Source of the DNA: JBHJGP01 sp050331695
GTDB lineage: Bacteria > Pseudomonadota > Alphaproteobacteria > Geminicoccales > Geminicoccaceae
DNA length: 64,000 nucleotides
Direction: 5' to 3'
NCBI GenBank assembly: GCA_050331695.1
Contig: JBHJGP010000016.1
Location: 129,460 to 193,459 of the forward strand
This document shows positions 37,021 to 46,041 of this stretch, piece after piece. The notes under the pieces were generated by a model, which did not search any database, was not told where the DNA came from, and saw only the letters and a program-made list of their open reading frames with translations. Numbering within the stretch: the stretch's first letter is position 1; every line of letters begins with the position of its first letter. The position numbers were made by a program, and so were the translations under genes.

Positions 37021-38277
37021 ATGACCGCCGCTGCTCCGTCGCGCACGCGTCTCGCTTCTCTCCTGATCTCCGCCGGGATCTTGTTGGCCGCCAACGGCGC
37101 CGTGGTCACGCTGGTGGCGGTTCGAGCCGAGATCGAAGGCTTCTCCGGCAGCATGATCGGTCTCCTTGGCACCGCCTATTTCGTGGGTTTCTTCGTCGCC
37201 TGCGTGACGACTAACACCCTTATCCGCAGGGCCGGCCATATCCGTGTATTCGCGGCCCTGGCCTCGCTCGCGGCGATCTGCTCGCTGGTGCTCATCTTGG
37301 TCGTGGAGCCCCTGGTCTGGCTGGCGGCAAGGGCGGTCATGGGCTTCGCGTTTGCCGCCACCGCGACGGTGGTCGAAAGCTGGCTCAACGAGACCGCGCG
37401 AAACGCCGATCGGGGCCGCATCTTGAGCTTCTACCGGGTCGTGGACCTTTCTGCGGTGACTCTCGGGCAATTTCTGATCCCTTGGATCGGTCCGGGCGGC
37501 TTCGCTGTGTTCGCGGTCGTCGCCATCTTGTTTTGCTGCGCGCTGATCCCGGTCTCTCTGTCCGATCATGTGAGCCCGCCGCCGCCGGCCAGCGCCAGGA
37601 TGCGGCCCAAGGTGGTCTGGACCCTGTCGCCCGTGGCCTGCGCCAGCTGCGTGACCATCGGTCTCACCAACGGTGCGTTCCGAACCGTCGGTCCGATCTA
37701 TGCCGGTGGCGTCGGGCTCAATGTCGATCAGATCGCCTTGTTCATGAGCGCCGCGATCATCGCCGGTGCCATGCTGCAATACCCGCTTGGCATGCTGTCC
37801 GATCGTTTCGACCGCCGATACGTTTTGATCGGCGCCACCCTTGGCGCGGCGGCGGCGAGCCTCTCGCTTGCCTTGTTGGGCCCTGGGCCGCTTTGGAGCG
37901 TCTATGCCGGCGGCTTTCTCTTCGGCGGCCTCGCTCTGCCGCTCTATTCGCTCTCTATCGCCCATGCCAACGACCACGCCGGTCCGGGCCAGTTCGTCGA
38001 AATCGCCGCCGGCATGACCTTGTTCTATGCGCTCGGCGCGTCGGTGGGGCCGCCGATCGCCGCCTTCATGATCGAGCGGTTCGGCCCGCCATCCTTTTTC
38101 TTCTATACCTCAGCACTTCATCTGAGCCTGGTGATCTTCATCATCTACCGGATGAGCCGCCGGGCCGCGGCCGAGCGCCGAGACCGGTTCGTCGGCCTAT
38201 TGCGGACCTCGCCGGCTATGGCGGGCCTCACCCGGGGCCGCTCATCGACAAATGCGCGTGAGGAAGAAGGCACTTAG
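37021..38277 (+). CDS. Major facilitator superfamily transporter
   Basis: A 12-helix secondary transporter of 418 residues. Helix 1 is LISAGILLAANGAVVTLVAV, and the loop between helices 2 and 3 is reduced to the TNTLIRRAGHIRVF region, a weak form of the G-x3-D-R-x-G-R motif; the second-half equivalent is PLGMLSDRFDRRYVL, which is well kept. It ends in a hydrophilic basic tail. The pattern resembles the YcaD/UMF12-like group, which has no firm substrate. It is divergent from the dehydratase and is followed by a hairpin that can stop both strands. Confidence 0.85.
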   Translation: MTAAAPSRTRLASLLISAGILLAANGAVVTLVAVRAEIEGFSGSMIGLLGTAYFVGFFVACVTTNTLIRRAGHIRVFAALASLAAICSLVLILVVEPLVWLAARAVMGFAFAATATVVESWLNETARNADRGRILSFYRVVDLSAVTLGQFLIPWIGPGGFAVFAVVAILFCCALIPVSLSDHVSPPPPASARMRPKVVWTLSPVACASCVTIGLTNGAFRTVGPIYAGGVGLNVDQIALFMSAAIIAGAMLQYPLGMLSDRFDRRYVLIGATLGAAAASLSLALLGPGPLWSVYAGGFLFGGLALPLYSLSIAHANDHAGPGQFVEIAAGMTLFYALGASVGPPIAAFMIERFGPPSFFFYTSALHLSLVIFIIYRMSRRAAAERRDRFVGLLRTSPAMAGLTRGRSSTNAREEEGT

Positions 38278-38281
38278 GGTG

Positions 38282-38311
38282 AAAAAGGGCGCGCCGGAGA
38301 ACGACGCGCCC
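38282..38311 (-). terminator. Rho-independent terminator (phoX side)
   Basis: GGGCGCG (38287-38293) pairs with CGCGCCC (38305-38311) around an 11-base loop. On the minus strand the stem is followed directly by TTTTT, a classic terminator for the PhoX-like gene that ends at 38345. On the plus strand the stem is followed by CTGTTT, so it may also end the MFS transcript. Confidence 0.8.
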
Positions 38312-38344
38312 CTGTTTAAAGTCAGTTAACCGGCTGACGAAAGA

Positions 38345-40231
38345 TCAGCCGACCAGATTGTTGTCGTCGCGTTTGATCGCGATCACGGTCGATCGCGGCA
38401 GCTTGTCCTCGCCGTCAGGGAAAGGCGCTGCCGGATGCTGGATCCCGGCGAACATGGTGCGCCTGTCCGACGACCAGGTGAGGCCGGTCATTTCGCAACC
38501 GTAAGGTCCGGTCAGGAAACGCTCGATCCGTCCCGTCGCCGGGTCGCCCGCCAGCATCTGGTTGTTGCCGTGGCCGGCGAAGTCACCCTCATTGTCATAG
38601 TCGCCGTCGGTCTGGATCCACAACAGACCAGCGGTGTCGAACGCCATGCCGTCGGGCGAGTTGAACAGATTGCCCTCATTGATGTTGTCCGAGCCGGCAT
38701 ACTCGTCTTTGTGCACGGTCGGATTGCCAGCCATGACGTACAGATCCCAATTGAAGCCGGGATCGGCGTGGTCGTCGTTGGCCGGATACCAGCGGACAAT
38801 CTGGCCATAGTGGTTTTCGGCACGAGGGTTCGGCCCGCCCACCGGCGTCGCGTCGCCGCCGGCATTGGGCTCGACGCCGCGGTTCTTATTGTTGGTGAGC
38901 GCGCAGTAGGCTTCGACCGACACCGGATAGACGGCGACCCATTCCGGACGGTCCATGGTCGTGCCGCCGGCAGCGGAAGCCGCCATGCGGGTGAAGATCA
39001 GGATCTCGGCCGGGTCCATGCCGCCAGTGGTCTCGGACGTCAGCTGGATCCATTCGCCGGAGCCGTCCTCGTTGAACTTGGCGACGAACAGATTGCCGTC
39101 ATCGAGCAGGGTCGAGGTATCGCCGCCCGGCGTGTAGATGCCGTTCGAGACGTATTTGTAGAGATACTCGCCCCGCTCATCGTCGCCCAGATACACGACG
39201 ACCCGGCCGTCGGGCGCGATCGCCGTCGCCGCGTTCTCATGCTTGAAGCGGCCGAGGGCTGTGCGCTTGACCGGGGTGGAGCTGGCATCCGACGGATCAA
39301 TCTCGACGATCCAGCCGAACCGACGCGGCTCGTTCGGGTTCTTCGACGTATCGAAGCGCTCGTCGAACTGTTCGTAGGCGTAGCGTCCCTCAGCTTCGAT
39401 GCCGTAGCGGACATAGTCCTCCGGGACCTCCGCCTCGGGATCGGTCGAGCCAAAATAGCCGTTGAAGTTCTCTTCGCAGGTCAGATAGGTACCCCAAGGG
39501 GTCTTGCCTGAACCGCAATTGTTGAGGGTGCCGAGCACCTCGGTGCCGGTCGGGTCGGCGTCGGTCTTGAGCAGATCATGGCCGGCGGCCGGACCCGACA
39601 GGACCATCGGCGTGTTGTGGGTGATGCGCCGGTTGAACGGGCTATCCAGCACGATCTGCCAGCCATTTTCACCTTCGGCAACCTCGACCACGGCGACGCC
39701 CTGAACATTCTGGAGCTTGAGGACGTCCTCGGCGCTGGTCGGAATACCATCGGTGTTCTGGGGCAGGTTGATGTCCGGATTGGCGTATTCGTGATTGATC
39801 GCGATCACTTCGTGACCGCCGATGTTGAACAGCTCCATGCCGTCGGTGTTTTCGCCGAACGAGCGCTCCGTGGACTCCGGCGTGCCACCGGTGCTGTGAT
39901 CAAACTCGGGCGCGTCGGAGAACAGGGGCTGACCCCATTTCGCCAGGGGCGCCCAATTGTAGCCTTCCGGAACATGGACGGTGCTGTCCGTCGCGATCGC
40001 GATCGGCTTGAAGGCGAACCTGTCCGCCGTGGCCGCCTCGGCCGACGATGTGGAGAGGAAGGTGCCGCCACCCAGAGCGGCTGCTCCAGATCCGAAGGCC
40101 AAGACACCGCCGACGAAACCCCGGCGGGAGATCGCAGCCGCCACGACCCGATCGAAGTCAGATTCGGCAGAACGGGGTTTGTGCAACTCGTCCCACTCGT
40201 CCCATGACAAATGGCGATGTTCAGCTTTCAT
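38345..40231 (-). CDS. PhoX-family (DUF839) Tat-exported phosphatase-like protein
   Basis: PhoX-type enzymes are periplasmic calcium/iron-dependent alkaline phosphatases that free phosphate from organic esters. Residues ~33-65 form a Tat signal (SRRGFVGGVLAFGSGAAALGGG...SSAEAA), the route used by PhoX. The body has the DUF839 beta-propeller pattern: INHEYANPDINLP, GTLNNCGSGKTPWGTYLTCEENFNGYF, FGWIVEIDPSD, ALGRFKHENAATAIAPDGRVVVYLGDD and QTDGDYDNEGDFAGHGNNQM. 628 residues. GGGAG eight bases before the ATG is a good ribosome-binding site. Some DUF839 proteins are not phosphatases, so the activity is probable rather than certain. Confidence 0.86.
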   Translation of the reverse strand: MKAEHRHLSWDEWDELHKPRSAESDFDRVVAAAISRRGFVGGVLAFGSGAAALGGGTFLSTSSAEAATADRFAFKPIAIATDSTVHVPEGYNWAPLAKWGQPLFSDAPEFDHSTGGTPESTERSFGENTDGMELFNIGGHEVIAINHEYANPDINLPQNTDGIPTSAEDVLKLQNVQGVAVVEVAEGENGWQIVLDSPFNRRITHNTPMVLSGPAAGHDLLKTDADPTGTEVLGTLNNCGSGKTPWGTYLTCEENFNGYFGSTDPEAEVPEDYVRYGIEAEGRYAYEQFDERFDTSKNPNEPRRFGWIVEIDPSDASSTPVKRTALGRFKHENAATAIAPDGRVVVYLGDDERGEYLYKYVSNGIYTPGGDTSTLLDDGNLFVAKFNEDGSGEWIQLTSETTGGMDPAEILIFTRMAASAAGGTTMDRPEWVAVYPVSVEAYCALTNNKNRGVEPNAGGDATPVGGPNPRAENHYGQIVRWYPANDDHADPGFNWDLYVMAGNPTVHKDEYAGSDNINEGNLFNSPDGMAFDTAGLLWIQTDGDYDNEGDFAGHGNNQMLAGDPATGRIERFLTGPYGCEMTGLTWSSDRRTMFAGIQHPAAPFPDGEDKLPRSTVIAIKRDDNNLVG

Positions 40232-40353
40232 CCATACGTCTCCCAGATGTTGGAGTTGTTACAATTCGAGGAGTTAGCTTAACGCAGGTTTTCTGACAGC
40301 CGTGTGATAGTTGGCCTGGGCTTGGCACTCGCATCGGCCGGGTCTGTCGCCGC

Positions 40354-41658
40354 TTACGGCACCGTCGGCCCACTTTTATTGATAGGGTCGCCGGCCACAT
40401 AGCTTGCGACGACGGATCGGTCATCGCCCATGGTCATGAGCACGAACAATTCTTCGTCGAGCCGGTCGGCGACACGCTCCATCCGGTGGGCCATGGCTGG
40501 CGTCGCGCAGGCGTCCAAAACCACCAGATCTGCCGCGCTGCCGGGCGCCAGGGTTCCGATCTCGTGAGCAAGCCCCAGTGCCTGAGCATTGCCTCTGGTC
40601 ATGTCGTGAAAAGCGGCGAGCGCCGACCATGTCTCGCGGTTCATCTGCAGCACCTTGTAGGCCTCGGCGGCGGTTCTCAGCATCGAGTAGCTGGTGCCGC
40701 CACCGATGTCGGTGGCGATGGTGACGGGGATCCCCTGGTCCTTAAGCGGCCGGCGCGTCAGAAGGCCGCTACCCAGGAACAGGTTGGAGGTCGGACAGAA
40801 AGCGACGACCGAGCCGGTCTCGGCCATGCGCCGCCGTTCGTCCAGGTCCAGGTGCAGACAGTGACCGAAGATGCTTCTAGGCCCCAACAGTCCCTTGCGG
40901 TCATAGATGTCGGTATAGGACGTCGCGCCGGGGTGCCGCTCTAGTGCGGTTCGGACCTCTTCCGGCGTTTCGCTCAGATGGGTCTGAAGATAGCACTCGC
41001 TGTGCTCGCGCAGGAGCGTGCCGGCGGCTTCGAGTTGAGCGTCGCTAGAGGTCAGCGCGAAACGGGGCGTGATAGCATAATGTTGGCGCCCGATCCCGTG
41101 CCATCGATCGATGAGCTCCTTTGTGTCTCGGTAGGATGCCTCAGCGGTGTCGAGAAGGCCGGGAGGAGCGCCCTGGTCCATCATCACCTTGCCGGCGATC
41201 ATCGCCATGTCGCGCCGGTGCGCCTCGGCGAAAAGCGCCTCGACCGAGGCTTTGTGCACCGTGCAGTACACGGCCGCGGTGGTCGTGCCGTTGCGCAGCA
41301 ATTCGTCGAGAAAGAAGGCGGCGATCCGTTGGCAGTGCTCGGCATCGGCGAACCGCTGCTCCTCGGCGAAGGTGTAGTTGGCGAGCCAGTCCAGCAACCG
41401 GGCGCCATAGGACGCGACCACTTGGGTCTGTGGATAGTGCAGGTGGGTGTCGATCAGACCGGGCAGGATAAGGGCGTTCGGATAATGGTCGACAGGCAGC
41501 CCGAGAGGCATGGCCGATGCCTCACCAGTCGCCTCGATCCGCCCCCTCTTAAGGTGCAGAAAACCATCCTCAATGTAGCGGTAGCTCGCTTCGTCGCCGA
41601 CCCGTTCGGGATCGTCCAAAAAATCCAGCAACCGTCCGCGGACGATGCGTTCGCTCAT
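40354..41658 (-). CDS. guaD: Guanine deaminase
   Basis: Hydrolyses guanine to xanthine and ammonia. It is an amidohydrolase-superfamily protein with the metal motif LPGLIDTHLHYPQ, the GuaD-type ASYGARLLDWLANYTFAEEQRFAD, QTHLSETPEEV, IFGHCLHLDLDERRRMAETGSVVAFCPTSNLFLGSG and ATDIGGGTSYSMLRTAAEAYKV. ATG at 41658 overlaps the puuD stop as ATGA, so it is translationally coupled; a TTG-type start further up would fall inside puuD. 434 residues. Last gene of the purine operon: its product xanthine feeds XdhAB. Confidence 0.95.
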   Translation of the reverse strand: MSERIVRGRLLDFLDDPERVGDEASYRYIEDGFLHLKRGRIEATGEASAMPLGLPVDHYPNALILPGLIDTHLHYPQTQVVASYGARLLDWLANYTFAEEQRFADAEHCQRIAAFFLDELLRNGTTTAAVYCTVHKASVEALFAEAHRRDMAMIAGKVMMDQGAPPGLLDTAEASYRDTKELIDRWHGIGRQHYAITPRFALTSSDAQLEAAGTLLREHSECYLQTHLSETPEEVRTALERHPGATSYTDIYDRKGLLGPRSIFGHCLHLDLDERRRMAETGSVVAFCPTSNLFLGSGLLTRRPLKDQGIPVTIATDIGGGTSYSMLRTAAEAYKVLQMNRETWSALAAFHDMTRGNAQALGLAHEIGTLAPGSAADLVVLDACATPAMAHRMERVADRLDEELFVLMTMGDDRSVVASYVAGDPINKSGPTVP

Positions 41659-42875
41659 TCGGTTTTTACCCCCGCCTCCAGCCAAGCCGCCAGGACGAGC
41701 CGCTCATAAGGCTCCATCCAGGTTATGTTGGCTGGCGGCATGGCGTGGCTTCGGACCGACTGGAGCTCGATCTCGCGGGCATGGAGTCGAATGTCCCGGG
41801 GTGTTTCTAGAACGACGCCTTTGGGCGGCACGACCATCCCTTGCCACAGAGGCTCGCGGGCATGACACATGGAACAGCGGGACAGAATGATGTTCTCGAC
41901 GTCGGAGAAGGCGACGCTTTGCGGGGAAATCGGTCCTTCGAAATCGGCTTCGGCCCGTTGCCGATCGATAGCCGGCTCGAAGCCGGAAAGCCACATGATG
42001 GCGGCCATGCCGGCGGCTGCCGCCGCCCAGGTCCACCATGGGCTAGGCTTTCCTTGGTGGCGGCTGTTGAAGAAGTGGCGAATGACCGCGCCCATGACCA
42101 GCACGATGCCCAAGATCAGCCAGTTGTACTGGCTGGCGAAGGTCAGAGGGTAGTGACCGCTGATCATCAGGAACAGGACCGGCAGCGTCAGATAATTGTT
42201 GTGCATCGAGCGCTGCTTGGCCTGGGCACCAAGCTCTGCCGCCGGCTGCCTTCCGGCAAGGAGATCGGCGACCACTTTCTTCTGGTTGGGAATGATGATC
42301 AGGAAGACGTTGGCGACCATGATCGTGCCGATGAGCGCGCCCATCTGCATGTAGGCGCCGCGCCCGCTGAAGATGAGCGTGAACCCCAAGGCGAGGATGG
42401 TCAAAAACGCCAGTCCACCGGCTGCAAGCCGTGTGTCGTCGGCGCCGAAAGGCGATTTGCAGAGAAAATCGTAAAATAGCCAGCCTATGGCCAGACCGCC
42501 GACGCTGATCGCGATCGCCGCCCAAACCGGCAGATCCAGCACCTTGGGATCGACCAGATAAAGCTCGGCACCGAAATAATACACGATGACCAGAAGCACC
42601 ATGCCGGAGAGCCAGGTGGTGTAGGCTTCCCATTTGAACCAGGTGAGCTCATCCGGCATCCGGGCCGGCGCTACCAGATATTTGACCATGTTATAAAAAC
42701 CGCCGCCATGGACTTGCCAGGTCTCACCGCCGGCGCCTTCCGGCAGGCCCTCCCGCTTCTTCAGGCTGGCATCCAGATGAACGAAGTAAAAGGAGCTGCC
42801 GATCCAGGCGACCCCGGCAATCACGTGCAGCCAGCGAACCGCCAGATCGACCCACTCCCAGATGATGGCGTTCAC
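41655..42875 (-). CDS. puuD: Membrane-bound, cytochrome-linked urate oxidase PuuD
   Basis: Oxidises urate to 5-hydroxyisourate and passes electrons toward the respiratory chain instead of making hydrogen peroxide. The N-terminal ~300 residues hold about eight membrane helices and the PuuD landmarks WLHVIAGVAWIGSSFYFVHLD, the TWQVHGGGFYNMVKYLVAP stretch, TWFKWEAYTTWLSGMVLL and a histidine-bearing QRSMHNNYLTLPVLFLMIS. A C-terminal cytochrome c domain has CSMCH at residues 334-338 and a late axial Met (HAMPP). It begins with GTG at 42875 and has no strong ribosome-binding site. A hairpin separates it from the upstream transporter gene. Confidence 0.94.
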   Translation of the reverse strand: MNAIIWEWVDLAVRWLHVIAGVAWIGSSFYFVHLDASLKKREGLPEGAGGETWQVHGGGFYNMVKYLVAPARMPDELTWFKWEAYTTWLSGMVLLVIVYYFGAELYLVDPKVLDLPVWAAIAISVGGLAIGWLFYDFLCKSPFGADDTRLAAGGLAFLTILALGFTLIFSGRGAYMQMGALIGTIMVANVFLIIIPNQKKVVADLLAGRQPAAELGAQAKQRSMHNNYLTLPVLFLMISGHYPLTFASQYNWLILGIVLVMGAVIRHFFNSRHQGKPSPWWTWAAAAAGMAAIMWLSGFEPAIDRQRAEADFEGPISPQSVAFSDVENIILSRCSMCHAREPLWQGMVVPPKGVVLETPRDIRLHAREIELQSVRSHAMPPANITWMEPYERLVLAAWLEAGVKTE

Positions 42876-42882
42876 GGAGCTT

Positions 42883-42912
42883 GGGCCCCGGCTTCCGCTG
42901 TCGCCGGGACCC
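42883..42912 (-). other. Intercistronic hairpin between bmp gene and puuD
   Basis: GGGCCCCGGC (42883-42892) pairs with GCCGGGACCC (42903-42912), nine base pairs with one C-A mismatch around a 10-base loop. There is no T run on the minus strand after it. It lies in the 77-base gap inside the operon and could set relative mRNA levels of transporter and enzymes. Confidence 0.5.
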
Positions 42913-42952
42913 CATGGTCAGAGTTCATAACCTGGCGATCACTGACGAAAAG

Positions 42953-44023
42953 TCAGGCCTGAACGCCCTCGACATACCAGTCCATGGTCAGCATTTCCTC
43001 GTCGGAGGCGTGGGCGCCGGCGGCGATCCGCTCGGTACCGCTCTGGTCGGTGACCGGCCCTTCGAACGGATGGAGCGTGCCGTCGATGATCCCCGCTTCC
43101 ACCTGGTCGGCCTCGATTCGCACCTGTTCCGGCACCGCGGGCCCGTAGTCGGCCATTTTGACCATACCCTTCTCGAGCCCCCACCAGATGCTTTGGCTCT
43201 CCCAGGCGCCGTCGATCACGTCCTGGACCCGCTGGACGTAGTAGCCGGACCAGTCATCGATAATCGAAGTCAACTGGGCTTTGGGCCCGTAGGCCTTCAT
43301 GTCGGAGGCCTGGCCGAAGGCGGGGATGCCCCGCTCTTCCGCGACCTGCATCGGCGCCGGGCTGTCGGTGTGCTGGCAGATGATGTCGGCGCCCTGGTCG
43401 ACCAGGGATTTGGCGGCGTCGCTTTCCTTGCCCGGGTCGTACCAGCTGTTGACCCAGACGACCTTGACCTGAACGTCCGGGCGGATCTTCTGCATGGCGA
43501 GGGTGAAGGCGTTGATCCCCATCACCACCTCGGGGATCGGGAACGAGCCGATGTAACCGACGATGCCCGACTGGCTGACATGACCGGCGATCGTGCCGCA
43601 AATGGCGCGGCCCTCGTAAAACCGGGCGTTATAGGCCGACACGTTGGCCGCGGTCTGATAGCCGGTCGCGTGTTCGAAGCGGACGTCCGGGAACTGACGC
43701 GCGACCTTGATGGTCGGGTTCATGAAGCCGAAAGAGGTGGTGAAGATCAGCTTGTGGCCGCCGCTGGCGAGCTGGCGGATGACCCGTTCCGCGTCCGGAC
43801 CTTCAGCGACGTTTTCAACGTGGCTGGTCTCGACCTGATCGCCGAATTGTTCTTCCACGGCCTCCAAACCCATATGGTGACCGTGGGTCCAGCCAAAATC
43901 GCCGATCGGTCCGACATAGACGAAGCCGACCTTGAGCGGATCCGCGGCCAGGGTGGGGCGGGCTAAGGTCAGCGCCGCGCCGGCACCGGTGGTGGCCAGA
44001 AGATGTCTGCGTGAGAGGCGCAT
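42953..44023 (-). CDS. BMP-family purine/nucleoside substrate-binding protein
   Basis: Periplasmic binding component of a nucleoside-type ABC importer. It has a Tat-like signal with SRRHLL followed by a hydrophobic stretch and TLAADP, rather than the lipobox of classic BmpA. The mature part opens LKVGFVYVGPIGDFGWTHGHHMGLEAVE and continues with GHKLIFTTSFGFMNPTIKVARQFPDVRFEHATGY and GADIICQHTDSPAPMQVAEERG. Homologues bind purine nucleosides or xanthine/urate-like compounds; the surrounding xdh, puuD and guaD genes point to purines. 356 residues. Confidence 0.9.
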   Translation of the reverse strand: MRLSRRHLLATTGAGAALTLARPTLAADPLKVGFVYVGPIGDFGWTHGHHMGLEAVEEQFGDQVETSHVENVAEGPDAERVIRQLASGGHKLIFTTSFGFMNPTIKVARQFPDVRFEHATGYQTAANVSAYNARFYEGRAICGTIAGHVSQSGIVGYIGSFPIPEVVMGINAFTLAMQKIRPDVQVKVVWVNSWYDPGKESDAAKSLVDQGADIICQHTDSPAPMQVAEERGIPAFGQASDMKAYGPKAQLTSIIDDWSGYYVQRVQDVIDGAWESQSIWWGLEKGMVKMADYGPAVPEQVRIEADQVEAGIIDGTLHPFEGPVTDQSGTERIAAGAHASDEEMLTMDWYVEGVQA

Positions 44024-44044
44024 CGGAAGCTCCTTGGTTGGTTT

Positions 44045-44962
44045 TCAACTTGCTGGACGAAAGGGTTTACCGAGACAGGCGGGGGCATCGAGGCGTCCTC
44101 GCCAGGGACCGGCGGAGATGATGGTCAAAACCAGGATGGTGGCGATGTAGGGCATCATCGACAGGACCTCGGACGGCACGCCGAAGCCGCCGGCCCCTTG
44201 GGCGTAAAGCTGGAGAATGGTGACCCCGCCGAACAGATAGGCGCCGGCGAGGAGCCGGAGCGGCCGCCAGGAGGCGAACACCACGAGAGCAAGGGCGATC
44301 CACCCTCGGCCGGCCGTCATGCCCTCGACCCACATCGGCGTGTAGGCCAGCGAAAGGTAGGCGCCGGCCAGCCCGGCCATGGCACCGCCGAAGATGACCG
44401 CGAGATAACGCACCCTGATCACATCGTAACCGATGGAGTGAGCGGAGACGTCGTTTTCGCCGACCGCGCGAAGGATCATGCCCGCGCGGGTCTTTCGCAG
44501 AAACCAAGCCACCGCCACCGTCATGGCGATCGAAAGGTAGATGAGGAAATCGTGGCCGAACAGGAGCGGACCGATCACCGGCAGATCCGAGAGACCTGGC
44601 AGGTCCAATCTCGGCAGGCGATCCACCGGGATGCCGACGAACCCCGCCCCCACCAGGGACGAAAGCCCAAGGCCGTAGATCGTCAATGCTAAGCCGGTCG
44701 CCACCTGATTGGCCAACAGGCTTAAAGTCAGGATACCGAAGGCGAGGGCCATCAGGGTTCCGGCGAGGATCGCGGCCAGGATGCCAAGCGCGCCGCTGCC
44801 GGTGGTCACGGTCACGGCGAAAGCGGAGACCGCGCCGGCTATCATCATGCCCTCGACGCCCAGATTGAGGACGCCGGCCTTCTCGCTCACCAACTCGCCA
44901 AGGGCCGCGAACAGAAGCGGCGTCGCTGCGCCGATGATGGTGACGAGAATGTCGACGTTCAT
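44045..44962 (-). CDS. Purine/nucleoside ABC transporter permease (second subunit)
   Basis: A BPD_transp_2-type permease of 305 residues with about eight to ten hydrophobic segments. Features: PLLFAALGELVSEKAGVLNLGVEGMMIAGAVSAFAVT at the N-terminus (the LNLGVEGMM motif is typical of RbsC/YufQ permeases), and a cytoplasmic loop VRYLAVIFGGAMAGLAGAYLSL. It starts at 44962 with ATG overlapping the stop of the other permease by 4 bases. Confidence 0.92.
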   Translation of the reverse strand: MNVDILVTIIGAATPLLFAALGELVSEKAGVLNLGVEGMMIAGAVSAFAVTVTTGSGALGILAAILAGTLMALAFGILTLSLLANQVATGLALTIYGLGLSSLVGAGFVGIPVDRLPRLDLPGLSDLPVIGPLLFGHDFLIYLSIAMTVAVAWFLRKTRAGMILRAVGENDVSAHSIGYDVIRVRYLAVIFGGAMAGLAGAYLSLAYTPMWVEGMTAGRGWIALALVVFASWRPLRLLAGAYLFGGVTILQLYAQGAGGFGVPSEVLSMMPYIATILVLTIISAGPWRGRLDAPACLGKPFRPAS

Positions 44963-46041
44963 GAGCGCGCCAACCGCTTCTTACCGGGCTCAAACATCAA
45001 TCGGTAGCGTGTCAGGAAATCGGTGGCCAGAAGGAAGAACAAAAGCAGGCCCTGAAACACGCCGGTCACCGCCTGCGGAAGTCCCACCTCAACTTGCGCG
45101 TTTTCGCCGCCGATGTAGGACAGCGCCATGAGTAAGCCAGCGGCGATGATACCGATCGGATGCAGTCGGCCGAGAAAGGCGACGATGATCGCGGTGAAGC
45201 CATAACCGGGTGTCAGGACCGGGATGAGCTGACCGATGGGTCCCGCGATCTCGAACAGACCAGCAAGGCCGGCGAGGCCGCCGCTCAAGAGCAGGCAGAA
45301 CCAGATGGTTCGCTTTTGGCTGAAGCCGGCAAAGGCGGCCGCCTGTGACGCCTGACCCACGGTTTTGATCTCGAAGCCCAGCACGGTGCGGGCCATCACC
45401 AGCCAGGCGATCAAGGCCGTCCCGACGGCGACCGCGAAGCCCAGATGAAGACGGGTCCCCTCAAGGATCACAGGGAGAAGCGCTGCATCCGAAAACATCC
45501 GGCTTTGGGGAAAGTTGAACCCTTGGGGATCCTTCCAGGGACCGTAGACGAGGATGCTCAAAAGGAGCGTGGCGACATAGGTGAGCATCAGGCTCACCAG
45601 GATTTCATTGACCTCGAAACGGGTCTTGAGAAAGGCCGGAATGGCGGCGTAGGCCATGCCGCCGAGGATGCCCGCGAGGATCATAAGCGGCAGGATGAAC
45701 CAGCCCTCCTGGTTCCAGAAGGCCAGGGCGATGCCGCCGCCGGCGATCGCGCCGATGGTGAGCTGGCCCTCGGCGCCGATGTTCCAGACATTGGCCCGAA
45801 ATCCCATCGCCAGGCCGATGCCGATCAGGATCAGGGGCGCCGCTTTGACCCCCAGTTCCGAGAGACCGTAAAAGCTGGAGACGGGTGAAATGAAGAAGTG
45901 ATAGAGGGTCAGAAAGGGGTCGTAGCCCATGGCCAGGAAGATGACGAAGCCGCTGAGCACGGTGAGCGCCACCGCCAGCAACGGCGTCGTGATCAGAACC
46001 GCTTGAGAAGTCTCGGTTCGAGGTTCGATTTTAAGCGACAA
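44959..46041 (-). CDS. Purine/nucleoside ABC transporter permease (first subunit)
   Basis: Permease partner of the YufP type, 360 residues. It shows LITTPLLAVALTVLSGFVIFLAMGYDPF, FRANVWNIGAEGQLTIGAIAGGGIAL (the NIGAEGQ motif), and a second-half segment AAAFAGFSQKRTIWFCLLLSGGLAGLAGLFEIAGPIGQL. The start at 46041 lies within the end of the ATPase gene (11-base overlap). Confidence 0.92.
   Translation of the reverse strand: MSLKIEPRTETSQAVLITTPLLAVALTVLSGFVIFLAMGYDPFLTLYHFFISPVSSFYGLSELGVKAAPLILIGIGLAMGFRANVWNIGAEGQLTIGAIAGGGIALAFWNQEGWFILPLMILAGILGGMAYAAIPAFLKTRFEVNEILVSLMLTYVATLLLSILVYGPWKDPQGFNFPQSRMFSDAALLPVILEGTRLHLGFAVAVGTALIAWLVMARTVLGFEIKTVGQASQAAAFAGFSQKRTIWFCLLLSGGLAGLAGLFEIAGPIGQLIPVLTPGYGFTAIIVAFLGRLHPIGIIAAGLLMALSYIGGENAQVEVGLPQAVTGVFQGLLLFFLLATDFLTRYRLMFEPGKKRLARS

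Noticed and set aside
37018..37977. Minus-strand ORF of 319 codons opposite the MFS gene
   Set aside because: Gly/Arg/Asp-rich antisense translation of hydrophobic codons, a common shadow of membrane proteins.
38435..39511. Plus-strand ORF of 358 codons inside the PhoX-like gene
   Set aside because: No start signal, no family pattern; the Tat signal and DUF839 motifs lie on the other strand.
44067..44993. Alternative 308-codon frame over the second ABC permease
   Set aside because: Very Arg-rich; the other frame gives a typical hydrophobic permease.
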